Program-made: the position numbers and the translations under genes
Assembly: GCA_964353175.1 (NCBI GenBank)
Contig: CAYGUX010000009.1
Location: 1 to 64,000, forward strand
Direction of reading: 5' to 3'
DNA length: 64,000 nucleotides
From: JAIYCX01 sp964353175
GTDB lineage: Bacteria; Bdellovibrionota_C; UBA2361; SZUA-149; DAOLCO01
The notes under the pieces: generated by a model
What the model was told of the DNA's origin: nothing
What the model saw: only the letters and a program-made list of their open reading frames with translations
The model's database searches: none
Part shown: positions 53,719 through 63,128 of the stretch, one piece after another
How the letters are laid out: each line of letters begins with the position of its first letter
Numbering within the stretch: position 1 is the stretch's first letter

Positions 53719-53778
53719 TTCTACCCAAACCAAAAATACTTATGTGAAAAAGGAAAATGTATATGCGCTTAAAGCGCA
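53719..53778 (+). repeat. Hairpin repeat, copy C
   Basis: TTCTACCCAAACCAAAAATAC… leads to TGCGCT TAA AGCGCA (53764-53778). After it AATAATAATAGAAGTGAAG leads to ATG CTT ATG AAA GTT ATC TTA GAC ATT AAG GAC TAA at 53798-53833, a truncated frame (MLMKVILDIKD). MKVILDIKD resembles the start of small antitoxins paired with RelE/ParE-type toxins, which is a pattern recollection. Confidence 0.6.
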
Positions 53779-53879
53779 ATAATAATAGAAGTGAAGATGC
53801 TTATGAAAGTTATCTTAGACATTAAGGACTAATTAACAGTTAAATAAATTCGAGTCAAGGGCTAGGACCTAAGATGGAA

Positions 53880-54060
53880 TGGGCCTGAGCTTAAATTGTG
53901 CTCAGGGCCGGATTGCTAGGCCTGGGATTCTACCCTTCTTAGGTGACAATTATGTCCGCCACTTCACAAACTAAATACGCCTTGCACAAATCTTAAATTG
54001 CCAACTCGAAAAAAGGGTAGAAGAGAATGAGGCCCAGAGGACAATTTAAGCTTAGGCCCA
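53880..54060. repeat. Multi-stem palindromic element, copy E2
   Basis: An outer stem pairs 53880-53899 with 54041-54060 (20 pairs, one G-T), then continues inward with CTC/GAG and GGGCC/GGCCC for about nine more bases. A 10-bp inner stem TTCTACCCTT/AAGGGTAGAA pairs 53928-53937 with 54013-54022 around a ~75-base interior. It is related to E1 (17691-17846), and paired positions differ in compensation: GGATT/AATCC there and AAATT/AATTT here. It lies ~42 bases after the ftsY stop. Confidence 0.85.
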
Positions 54061-54101
54061 TGGTGAGTTTTCTGCTACTACTCTTAGAAAATCACAAACC
54101 T

Positions 54102-55523
54102 CTATAATCCTTGAACTCTTTCCTCCAAATTGGAATAACTCAAATCCTCTCGCTCATCCTCTGTAAACAAAGCATCAACAAACTCACTTGGCTCAAAAGG
54201 CCTTAAATCCCCTGCGGACTCACCCATACCAATGTATCTTACTGGAATTCCTAGCTCATTTTTAATAGCCACAACGATTCCGCCCTTAGGCGTTCCATCT
54301 AACTTCGTAATAACAATCCCTGTTAAAGCAGTAGCTTCATTAAATTGTTTTGCTTGGAATAAGGCATTCTGCCCAGTTGTTCCATCGACCACTAAAAATG
54401 TCTCGTGAGGAGCCCCTTCCTGCTCCCTTGAAACTATTTTAGTAATAGAGCTTAACTCTGACATTAAGTTAACCTTATTATGAAGTCTGCCGGCGGTGTC
54501 GATTAATACAACATCATAGCCTTCCGCCTTTCCTCGATGAATAGTCCTATAAGCTACGGTAGATGGCTTTTCTCCATCAGCACCTTTTTCAATCCCTGCT
54601 CCAGCCCTCTCAGCCCATACTTCTAACTGGTCTGCTGCTGCTGCCCTAAAAGTATCACAAGCACCGACTAACACCTTGGCGCCTTGCGCTGCGAATTGAA
54701 AGGCTAGTTTACCAATAGTTGTTGTCTTTCCTGCCCCATTCACACCAACTACCATTACAACTCGTGGATTCCCATCTACTTTAACAGGGTCAATTTCTGG
54801 AATTTTATCATGTTTTAAAATTGAAATTACTTCAGCTCTTAATAATTCAGAAACTTGATCACTAAGGCTATCATCTGAACCTGCTTTATTTTCAAGTAAA
54901 TGAGCTTTTACTTTTCCAACTAACTTCTGTGTGGTGTTAATCCCAATATCGCCCTCAAGCAATATATCTTCAAAGTCGCCAAGAAGACTATCTAAAGTCT
55001 TATCCGATTTACCAATCCCAAAGATAGCGCTGATCTTCTTACTAAAAAATCCTCTTGAACGTTTTAAGCCTTGCTTAACTTCCGTACCCTTAGGCAATTC
55101 CAGTTCAACTTTCTCAATGCCTTCAGTATGCTCAACTTCAGTAATCTCCTCAACCGCAACTATAGCCGTCTGTTCAGAACTTGAAGTATCTAAACTTTCA
55201 CTAGCAACCGCAGCACCACCACAAACTACTACAGGGCTACTTAATTCCTCTGCGCCAGCATTTAGTAAGGAATCAACAGTGGGAGGCTCGATTTTTAATT
55301 CTTCTGCACTAAGATCTTCAACTAGTTTAGTTTTATCAAGCTCCGCACCAACAGCCTCACTTACTTTTTCCCCTGCTTGCTCCTCAACCTGTACCTTATT
55401 GGACTTACTCTCAGGTCTTAAACTAATTGCTGCTAAGATAGAAATAAGTATTGAAGCAATACCTACTCCGATCCATAGTAAACTCGGATCAATTGACGCT
55501 ATTACAGCTAACTCTTCATTCAT
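54102..55523 (-). CDS. ftsY: Signal recognition particle receptor FtsY
   Basis: A 473-residue SRP receptor GTPase. An N-terminal membrane helix lies at about 13-34, followed by an acidic A domain rich in Glu and Val and then the NG domain from about residue 150. GTPase motifs: G1 GVNGAGKTTT (260-269), the DTFRAAA box (290-296), DTAGRLHNK (342-350), TKLDGTPKGG and the late closing GESAGDLRPF. It docks ribosome-nascent chains to the membrane. The smc gene precedes it by 23 bases, as in many bacteria. The membrane helix is as in some deltaproteobacteria and related groups. Confidence 0.95.
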   Translation of the reverse strand: MNEELAVIASIDPSLLWIGVGIASILISILAAISLRPESKSNKVQVEEQAGEKVSEAVGAELDKTKLVEDLSAEELKIEPPTVDSLLNAGAEELSSPVVVCGGAAVASESLDTSSSEQTAIVAVEEITEVEHTEGIEKVELELPKGTEVKQGLKRSRGFFSKKISAIFGIGKSDKTLDSLLGDFEDILLEGDIGINTTQKLVGKVKAHLLENKAGSDDSLSDQVSELLRAEVISILKHDKIPEIDPVKVDGNPRVVMVVGVNGAGKTTTIGKLAFQFAAQGAKVLVGACDTFRAAAADQLEVWAERAGAGIEKGADGEKPSTVAYRTIHRGKAEGYDVVLIDTAGRLHNKVNLMSELSSITKIVSREQEGAPHETFLVVDGTTGQNALFQAKQFNEATALTGIVITKLDGTPKGGIVVAIKNELGIPVRYIGMGESAGDLRPFEPSEFVDALFTEDEREDLSYSNLEERVQGL

Positions 55524-55546
55524 GGGGAAACCTTAATTTTTATTAA

Positions 55547-58500
55547 TTAGGAATTTACGACCTTTTTCTTTAAGGTAGCCTCAGCTTCCTCAAGATCCAC
55601 GCTGAGTGCAGTTGTCACTCCACGCTCTTGCATAGTAATTCCAATTATTCTATCTACAGCCTGCATCGTTATCTTGTTGTGAGTGATGATAAGGAACTGA
55701 GTTCTTGAAGATATCTCCTTAACCACTTCAAGGAACCTTCCTAAATTAGCATCATCTAATGGTGCATCGACTTCATCCAGTACGCAAATTGGACCAGGAT
55801 GATGTAAAAACATAGAGACTAAAATGGCAGTTGCAACCAAAGCCTTCTCTCCACCTGATAACAACTCCATCGTACTGATTTTTTTACCTGGAGGTCTCAC
55901 TACAACTTCGACACCACTTGTAAGTGGATCTTCAGGATTAACTAGCTCCAAATGTCCGGAACCACCAGCGAACAACCTAGGTATTAAATCTTTAAAAGTC
56001 TCTTTTACGGAATTGAATGTAGAAACGAATCTATCTTTAGACAATTCTTTTAACTGCCTAATCGTACGTTCCATCGTGATCTTAGCATTCAGAAGATCAG
56101 TTCTTTGTGCTATTAACGTTTCAAGTCGTTCTTTTTCTGTTTCGTACATCTCTATGGACTGAGGATCTACTTCACCTTCTCTTTCAAGGCGTTTTCTTAA
56201 ACTAGATGCCTTATCTTGAAGCTCAGATGTCACTTGAACGGGCTTCCCATCTTCAAGTGAGGAGCGATACTCAGACTCTTCAGGGACTAGGAATGTTTGA
56301 TCTTCTGGGTATGTTCTTGCAATATCTTCGAGCAACATATCAAGTTCAATCTTAGCGCGATCTTCTTTCTGCACTACTGCTCGGTGTTCAACTTCTAACC
56401 TAGACTTACGGTCTCTAATCTGAGTTATGGACTGCTTAATTTCGTTCAATCCACCTTGAATCTGATACCTTGAATCCTCGATTCCCCTAATGTCATTTTC
56501 CAATGCGCCGATCTGTTCACGCATTGACAGGCTATCTGAAGAAAGTTGTACCTTGGATACTAAATCAACTTCTTCTTGTAACAAGATCTCAACTTTAGCT
56601 TGAGCCTCTGCTACTGACTCAAGGATACTTTCTATCTTCTCACTATATGATACTTTTTCAGAGGTTAATCTTTCAGCCGTTCGAGTTATGGACTCCGTTC
56701 TAGCATTGGCTAAAACATAATCTCTTTCTAAAGACTGAATTTTAGATTCTTTCTCTTTTTCTATTCTTGAAAATTCTTGTCGCAGTACTCTTTCTCTATT
56801 TCTTAGCTCTTCAACACGAGCTCTTTGTTCTTCGCTTTGTTTTACAAGTAAGGAGGAGAGTTGTTTCTGAAGATTTGCAGATACCTGCCTCTCCATATTA
56901 ATTTCCTCTATCTTCTCTCTCCCCTTCTCAAGAGCAAGCTCTGCTTCCCGCACTCCTGCTTCAGCCTCATCTAAAGACGCTAGAATTACAGACTGCTCAG
57001 ACTCCAATTCTTTTATCCTTCTAGCAAAGGATAAATGTAAACCTTCGCCGACAGTAGTGTACCATCCCCATGACGTAAGCACTTCACCGCTTGATAGAAC
57101 TACTAAAAAGTCTTGGAGATCAGTAGTGGCTAGCTTATCTCTTAACTGAATGGCACTGTCTTTAGATTTTGCTACCCATATATTAGAAAACAACTTCTTA
57201 GATAAACCTTCATACTCAGAAGGTAAGGATACGTAATCCAATATTGGCGAACCAAAGTTAGATAACTCCATTTGAATATTTTGATCTAACTCTTGTTTTA
57301 CAGTCAATCCACTTTCTTTAGCTTCAAACATTCCCAACATTTTTTTAGATGTTGAGTTACCGCTTAGATAGTTTTTTAGAAATTTGGAAGCGTCCTTCGA
57401 TACTAAATAATTTGCCCGATCACCAAGAACAGCATGAACTACACGTTCCATCTCTGGCTTCACACTAAGAAGAGACAATAAAACCGCACCTTCGATTTCA
57501 ACAGAGTCACCGGCTTCAACTCCAACTTCCTTTAAAGCATGCGCACTAAGTCCATCTAATTGTGACTTGATTGCCTTAATCTCACTACCAATAGAATTTA
57601 GATTCCTCTCAATCGAGTTTCTATTGGTTTCCTTATCTTTTAAGTCTCTTGAGTTTGATTTTAATTCATCATGAAGTCCGGATGCGGATTTAATCAATAA
57701 ATCCTTCTCTTCTATCTGACTTGAGATACTTAATATCTCAGATTGGATATTATTCCCATCATCTGAACCATCTTGAGTATTTTCAGAATTTAAAAACTCT
57801 TCGAGTTTTTGTTGATTGTTAGCCTGAATACTTACAAGCTCAGACCGAAGCGATTCAATTTGAGTGCTAAGATCATCTCTTGAATCAGAAATATCAACTT
57901 TTTCACGTTCAAGTTTAGTAAACTCTAAATCAATAACATCTATCCTTTCAGATAAATTTACTTTTTGTTCACTTAAGTTTTCTACTCTAGCCTCCTCATC
58001 CAAGACTCTTCTTCTCGCTGCATTCAAGCTAGCTTCATTCTCTAAGATAACTCTTGAAAGATCATCTTTCTTAGTTCTAAGTGCGAACAAATCAGAGTCA
58101 AAAGATAGCAACTCTCCCTCTGACTCATTTAATCTTGCTTCATGCTCACTTATCTCTGTCTCACATCCAGCTACAAGATCCTCTATCTCCAGTTTTGAAT
58201 TTAAAGCATCAGAGATTGAACAGACTAACTTTCCTGCTTTTACGGTAAAAAGTTCTTTCTCCGCGTCATAAAGCTCTGACTTTAACTGATTTCTTGATCG
58301 TGCTCTTTCTGCTTGTTTTTTAAGTGATCGAACTTGCTTTTCAATCTCTATAACAAGGTCGTTTAGACGATTTAAATTATCACTAGTTTTTTCTAAACGT
58401 CTTTCGGTCGCCTCAATCTTGGTTCTAAAGCCTGAAATCCCTGCAGCATCTTCTAACAATTCACGTCGTTCATGCGGCTTCTTAGAAATGAACTGCCCTA

Positions 58501-59110
58501 TTTGTCCTTGCTGAACAATGCTTAAACCTCTAGCACCGAGACCAATCAAACGAAACAATTCTTGCATATCTTTCAATCTGCAAGGAACTTTATTTATATA
58601 GTATTCACTTTCCCCAGAACGGAATAGTCTTCTAGTGAACTGGATTTCAGCGGCATCAAAGATACCTGGGATCTCATGGATTCTTTCAGGTAGTACAGAG
58701 ACAACCTCATCTGCCAAAGGTTCAAGGACTAATTCTGACTCATCTATACTAACTTCTGTCTCGCTAGTGTCTAGTTCTTCTTGTTCTAAATTTGGATCTT
58801 GAGAAACTTTTCCCTCAGCCCTATCTTTCGCTTTGGTCTGCCAATCTGACTCAGGCTGAATAGTTAATGAAACTTCCGCCATCCCAAGAGGTCGTCTTGT
58901 GTCTGAACCATTAAAAATTAAATCTTCGAATGAACCACCTCGAAGTTGTTTTGCGTGGGTTTCTCCCAAGATCCACCTAAGTGCATCTACAACGTTTGAT
59001 TTACCACATCCATTGGGTCCAACAATTCCAATTAGATCTTTATTAAAATCAAGTACAAACCTTTCTAAAAAAGATTTAAAGCCAAAAATTTCAAGCCGAG
59101 TTACACGCAT
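55547..59110 (-). CDS. smc: Chromosome segregation protein SMC
   Basis: A 1187-residue condensin ATPase. Walker A IVGPNGCGKSN (about 30-40), the RSGESEYYIN segment, the long coiled coils and hinge (about 510-650), then the signature LSGGEKALVATA and Walker B VLDEVDAPLDDANL. Between LTIQPESDWQ and QFTRRLFRSGE there is an acidic insertion of about 60 residues (DRAEGKVSQDPNLEQEELDT…) in the N-terminal head. It starts a two-gene operon with ftsY. Confidence 0.96.
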   Translation of the reverse strand: MRVTRLEIFGFKSFLERFVLDFNKDLIGIVGPNGCGKSNVVDALRWILGETHAKQLRGGSFEDLIFNGSDTRRPLGMAEVSLTIQPESDWQTKAKDRAEGKVSQDPNLEQEELDTSETEVSIDESELVLEPLADEVVSVLPERIHEIPGIFDAAEIQFTRRLFRSGESEYYINKVPCRLKDMQELFRLIGLGARGLSIVQQGQIGQFISKKPHERRELLEDAAGISGFRTKIEATERRLEKTSDNLNRLNDLVIEIEKQVRSLKKQAERARSRNQLKSELYDAEKELFTVKAGKLVCSISDALNSKLEIEDLVAGCETEISEHEARLNESEGELLSFDSDLFALRTKKDDLSRVILENEASLNAARRRVLDEEARVENLSEQKVNLSERIDVIDLEFTKLEREKVDISDSRDDLSTQIESLRSELVSIQANNQQKLEEFLNSENTQDGSDDGNNIQSEILSISSQIEEKDLLIKSASGLHDELKSNSRDLKDKETNRNSIERNLNSIGSEIKAIKSQLDGLSAHALKEVGVEAGDSVEIEGAVLLSLLSVKPEMERVVHAVLGDRANYLVSKDASKFLKNYLSGNSTSKKMLGMFEAKESGLTVKQELDQNIQMELSNFGSPILDYVSLPSEYEGLSKKLFSNIWVAKSKDSAIQLRDKLATTDLQDFLVVLSSGEVLTSWGWYTTVGEGLHLSFARRIKELESEQSVILASLDEAEAGVREAELALEKGREKIEEINMERQVSANLQKQLSSLLVKQSEEQRARVEELRNRERVLRQEFSRIEKEKESKIQSLERDYVLANARTESITRTAERLTSEKVSYSEKIESILESVAEAQAKVEILLQEEVDLVSKVQLSSDSLSMREQIGALENDIRGIEDSRYQIQGGLNEIKQSITQIRDRKSRLEVEHRAVVQKEDRAKIELDMLLEDIARTYPEDQTFLVPEESEYRSSLEDGKPVQVTSELQDKASSLRKRLEREGEVDPQSIEMYETEKERLETLIAQRTDLLNAKITMERTIRQLKELSKDRFVSTFNSVKETFKDLIPRLFAGGSGHLELVNPEDPLTSGVEVVVRPPGKKISTMELLSGGEKALVATAILVSMFLHHPGPICVLDEVDAPLDDANLGRFLEVVKEISSRTQFLIITHNKITMQAVDRIIGITMQERGVTTALSVDLEEAEATLKKKVVNS

Positions 59111-59157
59111 TGTTAATCAACATCTAAATTTATTAATATTAAAAAGACTAAACCTAC

Positions 59158-59214
59158 TATTTAGAGCGGTAAAAGCCAAGCAAGGACCATCGCCCAACTA
59201 ACTCGCTCTAAATA
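59158..59214. promoter_or_regulatory. 11-bp inverted repeat in the smc-channel intergenic region
   Basis: TATTTAGAGCG (59158-59168) and CGCTCTAAATA (59204-59214) are perfect complements 35 bases apart, in the divergent region between smc and the potassium channel gene. This may be a pair of half-sites for a dimeric regulator or a cruciform-forming element. Confidence 0.5.
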
Positions 59215-59405
59215 CTAGACTTTTACCCGTCTCTTTTTTAGATTCCAAGAAGATAAAGGCTCTTTAGTTTAAGCTAGTAGTAGTAACGCAATGCTGACTA
59301 AATGTCACCTAAGCTCGAAAAAAATTTCCATTCTAAGAATTGAACGATGCAATTGCTTATGGTCCATCTATTAGATAGTACTGGGGTAGCATTAATATTG
59401 AATCA

Positions 59406-60395
59406 ATGAACAACCCAAACTCACTTCCCAAATTAATCGCTTTAGTTGTTGGTGTATTTGCCCTAGGCACCTCAGGATACATGGTACTAGAAGGATGGAC
59501 CTTCCTGGATGCAGTTTACATGACTACGACGACCCTAACAACGGTTGGTTACGGGGAGGTTAAACCACTGAGCATCCCTGGCAAAGTATTTACTTGCACT
59601 CTGATTCTATTGGGAGTCGCAACGGCCACATACTCATTTAGTAAAATAATAGCCTTAGTGGTAGAAGGCGAACTCGGGAAAAAAAGGCTAAAAAAACGTA
59701 TGGAAAAAGAACTATTGGAACTAAAAGATCACGTCATCGTTTGTGGATATGGAAGACTAGGGAAAATTGTTACTAAAGAAATAGTCGAAGCCAAACAAAA
59801 AGTCGTAGTAATAGACACTGGCGATCACCCTCAAATTTCCATTGAAGAGCTAGGTATGACATTTATTCAAGGAAGTGCCTATGATGATGACACGCTTAAG
59901 TTGGCTGGAGTTCAAAATGCTAAAGTGCTACTCACCATGCTACCCAGTGATGCCGAAAATGTATATGTCACACTATGCGCAAGGGATCTTAACCCATATC
60001 TAAAAATCATCGCTAGAACGGAAGATGATGGAGGAGAGAGTCGGTTAAAACGAGCTGGTGCTAGCCAAGTAGTAGCTCCATACAGGCTTTCCGGCAATAA
60101 GATAGTACAACAAATCATCAGACCATACGTAAGTGACTTTCTAGAACTTGCGGGTGGGACTAAAAAGAATCTTTTCATAGAGGAAGTTGTAGTTCCAATG
60201 GGATCTAAGTTAGCTGGTAAAACCTTGGAAGAATCTGAACTCAGAGCTAAGACGGGGGCCATAATTGCAGCCTTCATCTCGAGCTCAGGAACTATGACTT
60301 TTAACCCAACAGGTAAAGATATTATTGAAGCTGGTAGCACCATGATAGTATTTGGAGAACATCAGTCTTTAAGTAAGATCACTGAGGTCCTATAA
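59406..60395 (+). CDS. RCK-regulated potassium channel
   Basis: A 329-residue two-helix channel. TMs lie at about 8-27 and 60-85 with a selectivity filter TTVGYGE (about 46-52) between. After a basic linker, a TrkA-N domain starts HVIVCGYGRLGKIVTKE (nucleotide-binding glycines) and a TrkA-C domain covers about 245-329. The family includes MthK-type channels. It is transcribed divergently from smc and, 15 bases before the radical SAM gene, probably with it. Confidence 0.88.
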   Translation: MNNPNSLPKLIALVVGVFALGTSGYMVLEGWTFLDAVYMTTTTLTTVGYGEVKPLSIPGKVFTCTLILLGVATATYSFSKIIALVVEGELGKKRLKKRMEKELLELKDHVIVCGYGRLGKIVTKEIVEAKQKVVVIDTGDHPQISIEELGMTFIQGSAYDDDTLKLAGVQNAKVLLTMLPSDAENVYVTLCARDLNPYLKIIARTEDDGGESRLKRAGASQVVAPYRLSGNKIVQQIIRPYVSDFLELAGGTKKNLFIEEVVVPMGSKLAGKTLEESELRAKTGAIIAAFISSSGTMTFNPTGKDIIEAGSTMIVFGEHQSLSKITEVL

Positions 60396-60410
60396 TATCC
60401 GAACCTTTAC

Positions 60411-63128
60411 ATGAACACTCTTCAACTATCAGACAAAGAATTATTAGGGGTTCAGAAACCAGCTCAATACCTAGGCGGTGAGAAAAACTCTGTTTTAAAA
60501 AACTGGGATAAAATCGACGCTAAGATAATCCTATCGTTCCCAGATGTTTATGAAGTAGGAATGAGTCATGTTGGGATTCAAATTCTCTACGATCTAATTA
60601 ATAGCCAACCTCAAGCTCTAGCAGAAAGAAGTTATATGCCCTTTCCTGACATGGAAAAGGCCATGCGCCTAGCGAATCAACCTCTTTATGCACTTGAGAG
60701 TAAGCGCCCAATTAAAGATTTCGACGTGATTGGTTTTAGTTTACAATATGAACTTTGTGGCACTAATATCCTTACGATGCTTGACCTTGCAGGAATACCT
60801 GCCTATGCAAGTGATAGAACGGAGGATCATCCGATAATACTAGGAGGTGGCCCCTACTCTTATCATCCAGAACCAATTGCTCCCTTCTTTGATATATTTT
60901 TTCTTGGTGATGCAGAAGAATTTATTCCAGAATTAGTAAAAGTAGTGGCGGAGAGTAAAAGTCTTACCGCTAGCGAGAGAAAACAGTTCATATTAAATAG
61001 TCTTGAGAAAGTTAAAGGGATCTACGTCCCCTCCCTATTTATCCCTCATTACAAAGAAGATTTTACAATATTTGAGCTAGACACTTCAAAATCAAGTAAG
61101 AATAAAGTAGTTAGAAGATTATTACCTACCCTAGAGAATGCCCCCTTCCCTAAAAGGCCAATTGTTCCGAATGTAAACACAGTTCACAATAGGCTTTCGG
61201 TAGAAGTAATGCGTGGATGTGTTAGGGGATGTCGATTCTGTCAAGCTGGCTACTTATATAGACCACAAAGAGAGCGCTCCCCAGAAGAAATCATGAATCT
61301 GATAGAAGAAGCCCTACCTCAGACAGGCTTTGAAGAAGTCTCTTTACTATCCTTAAGTACCGCAGATTACTGCTCAATTGTTCCCCTCCTAAAATCCCTA
61401 ATGGATAGATACGGAGAAGGAGAAACCATGGCAATTTCCTTTCCATCTACAAGAGTAGATGCCTTGACGCCGGAAGTATTAAGTCAAATTCAAAGAGTAA
61501 GAAGAACTAGTTTTACAATAGCTCCTGAAGGCGGTTCGCAAAGACTTCGAGATGTAATCAATAAAGGCGTCACGGACGAACAAATTCTAGAAACCTGCGA
61601 TAATGTTTTTAAGTTCGGCTGGAATGCTATTAAACTATATTTCATGATTGGGCTTCCAACGGAAACAGACGAAGACATAGACGGCATAATTTTATTGGCT
61701 AAAAAGCTTAGAGCGATGGAATCTGCTAGAGGGAAAGAAATCGTAGTAAGTGTCTCTACTCACGTTCCAAAACCTCACACTCCTTTTCAATGGGCAGAGC
61801 AAATTCCACCGGAGGAAACGAAAAGGAAGCAGAGAATTCTAGCTGATGGACTTAGAAGATTAAAGGTAACTTTTCGTTATCATGATGCATTTTCAACCTT
61901 CTTAGAAGGGGCTTTCTGTAGAGGAGGAAGAGAACTTGCACCTGTAGTTGAAAGAGCCTTTCAACTAGGCGCCAGACTAGACTCATGGCAAGAACATATT
62001 TCACAGAAGATATGGATGCAAGCATTCGCAGACTGTTTTGTTGATCCCTACTTCTATCTCAGAGAACGCACACAAGAAGAGATACTACCTTGGGATCATC
62101 TAAATTGTGGAATAGATAAAGACTATTTTCTTAAAGAATACAAACGAGCAACAAGAGAGCGGACAACACCAGATTGTTTAAAGACATCCTGTTCTATTTG
62201 CGGTGCCTGCAATTATGACACAAAAAGAAATATCCTTTGGCCTAGAGAAGAAACCGAGCTTAAACTATATGGCAAGATTCTCTCTAAGGAAGAAATATTT
62301 CATCCAGATACAAATGCTTTAGGTCGCACTGAATCTATCAAAGCCATGTCTAGCCCTGTTAAAAGATTAAGGCTTCGGTATGAAAAACTAGACTCTTTTC
62401 GATTCCTTGGTCACTTAGAATTGGCAAATGTATTTCAGCGTTCTTCGAGAAGAGCGGACCTCCCTATCGCATACTCCCAAGGGCATCACCCTTTACCCAG
62501 ATTTTCTTTTGGCCCACCACTTTCCTTAGGTGTTCAAAGTAGAGCTGAATATGTTGATGCCTATTTATATAAAGACATAGACGAATCACAATTCCTTGAA
62601 ACCATAAATCAAAACTTACCGACTGGAATAAAAGTTCTTGAAGCAAAAAATATTGATTTCAGAATACCTTCAATTAATAGTTCTATCTGTGGAGCAATTT
62701 ACCACTGTAGTTTTCTAAAGCCCCCAGAACGGATAATCCACAATGAGCACCTCCTTAGTAAAGAAGAAGTATTGTCTAAGAATATCTTGAAGATTCAAAG
62801 GGGTAAAAAGAAGAAAGGTAGAAGTCGCGCCCCAGATAGGGAGTTGAGACTGCCATTATCCATGTTTTTAACGGAGCTTGATTTCTCTATGGAACATTTC
62901 AGCTTTACCATCAGAACTGGAGAAGGTGTTCTTTCTCCTTCCCCAGTGGAAATACTTAAACAAATTACGGGACTTACCCTTGGAGACGCTATTATCGAGA
63001 AGACTGATGTAGTTATTGAAAATAATAATCATCCGAATATGCGAGTCAAAACATCTCAAAAGATAGAATTACAAACAATTAACAGCAAAAATAATCAAGA
63101 AGGGCATGGCGCAAGGGAAGGAACATAG
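60411..63128 (+). CDS. Radical SAM protein, TIGR03960/DUF2344 type
   Basis: A 905-residue protein. Residues 1 to about 240 resemble a B12-binding-like domain. The radical SAM cluster site is CVRGCRFC (Cys270, Cys274, Cys277), with the SAM-binding GGS-type APEGGSQRLRDV later. The C-terminal ~230 residues (from about RLRLRYEKLDSFRFLGHLELANVFQRSSRR) match the DUF2344/TIGR03936 region often fused or adjacent in bacteria. The reaction is not known to me. Its stop overlaps the next gene by 23 bases. Confidence 0.88.
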   Translation: MNTLQLSDKELLGVQKPAQYLGGEKNSVLKNWDKIDAKIILSFPDVYEVGMSHVGIQILYDLINSQPQALAERSYMPFPDMEKAMRLANQPLYALESKRPIKDFDVIGFSLQYELCGTNILTMLDLAGIPAYASDRTEDHPIILGGGPYSYHPEPIAPFFDIFFLGDAEEFIPELVKVVAESKSLTASERKQFILNSLEKVKGIYVPSLFIPHYKEDFTIFELDTSKSSKNKVVRRLLPTLENAPFPKRPIVPNVNTVHNRLSVEVMRGCVRGCRFCQAGYLYRPQRERSPEEIMNLIEEALPQTGFEEVSLLSLSTADYCSIVPLLKSLMDRYGEGETMAISFPSTRVDALTPEVLSQIQRVRRTSFTIAPEGGSQRLRDVINKGVTDEQILETCDNVFKFGWNAIKLYFMIGLPTETDEDIDGIILLAKKLRAMESARGKEIVVSVSTHVPKPHTPFQWAEQIPPEETKRKQRILADGLRRLKVTFRYHDAFSTFLEGAFCRGGRELAPVVERAFQLGARLDSWQEHISQKIWMQAFADCFVDPYFYLRERTQEEILPWDHLNCGIDKDYFLKEYKRATRERTTPDCLKTSCSICGACNYDTKRNILWPREETELKLYGKILSKEEIFHPDTNALGRTESIKAMSSPVKRLRLRYEKLDSFRFLGHLELANVFQRSSRRADLPIAYSQGHHPLPRFSFGPPLSLGVQSRAEYVDAYLYKDIDESQFLETINQNLPTGIKVLEAKNIDFRIPSINSSICGAIYHCSFLKPPERIIHNEHLLSKEEVLSKNILKIQRGKKKKGRSRAPDRELRLPLSMFLTELDFSMEHFSFTIRTGEGVLSPSPVEILKQITGLTLGDAIIEKTDVVIENNNHPNMRVKTSQKIELQTINSKNNQEGHGAREGT

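Noticed and set aside
54931..55536. 201-codon ORF antisense to ftsY
   Set aside because: Ser/Pro/Ile-rich and entirely opposite the well-supported NG and A domains; no ribosome binding site.
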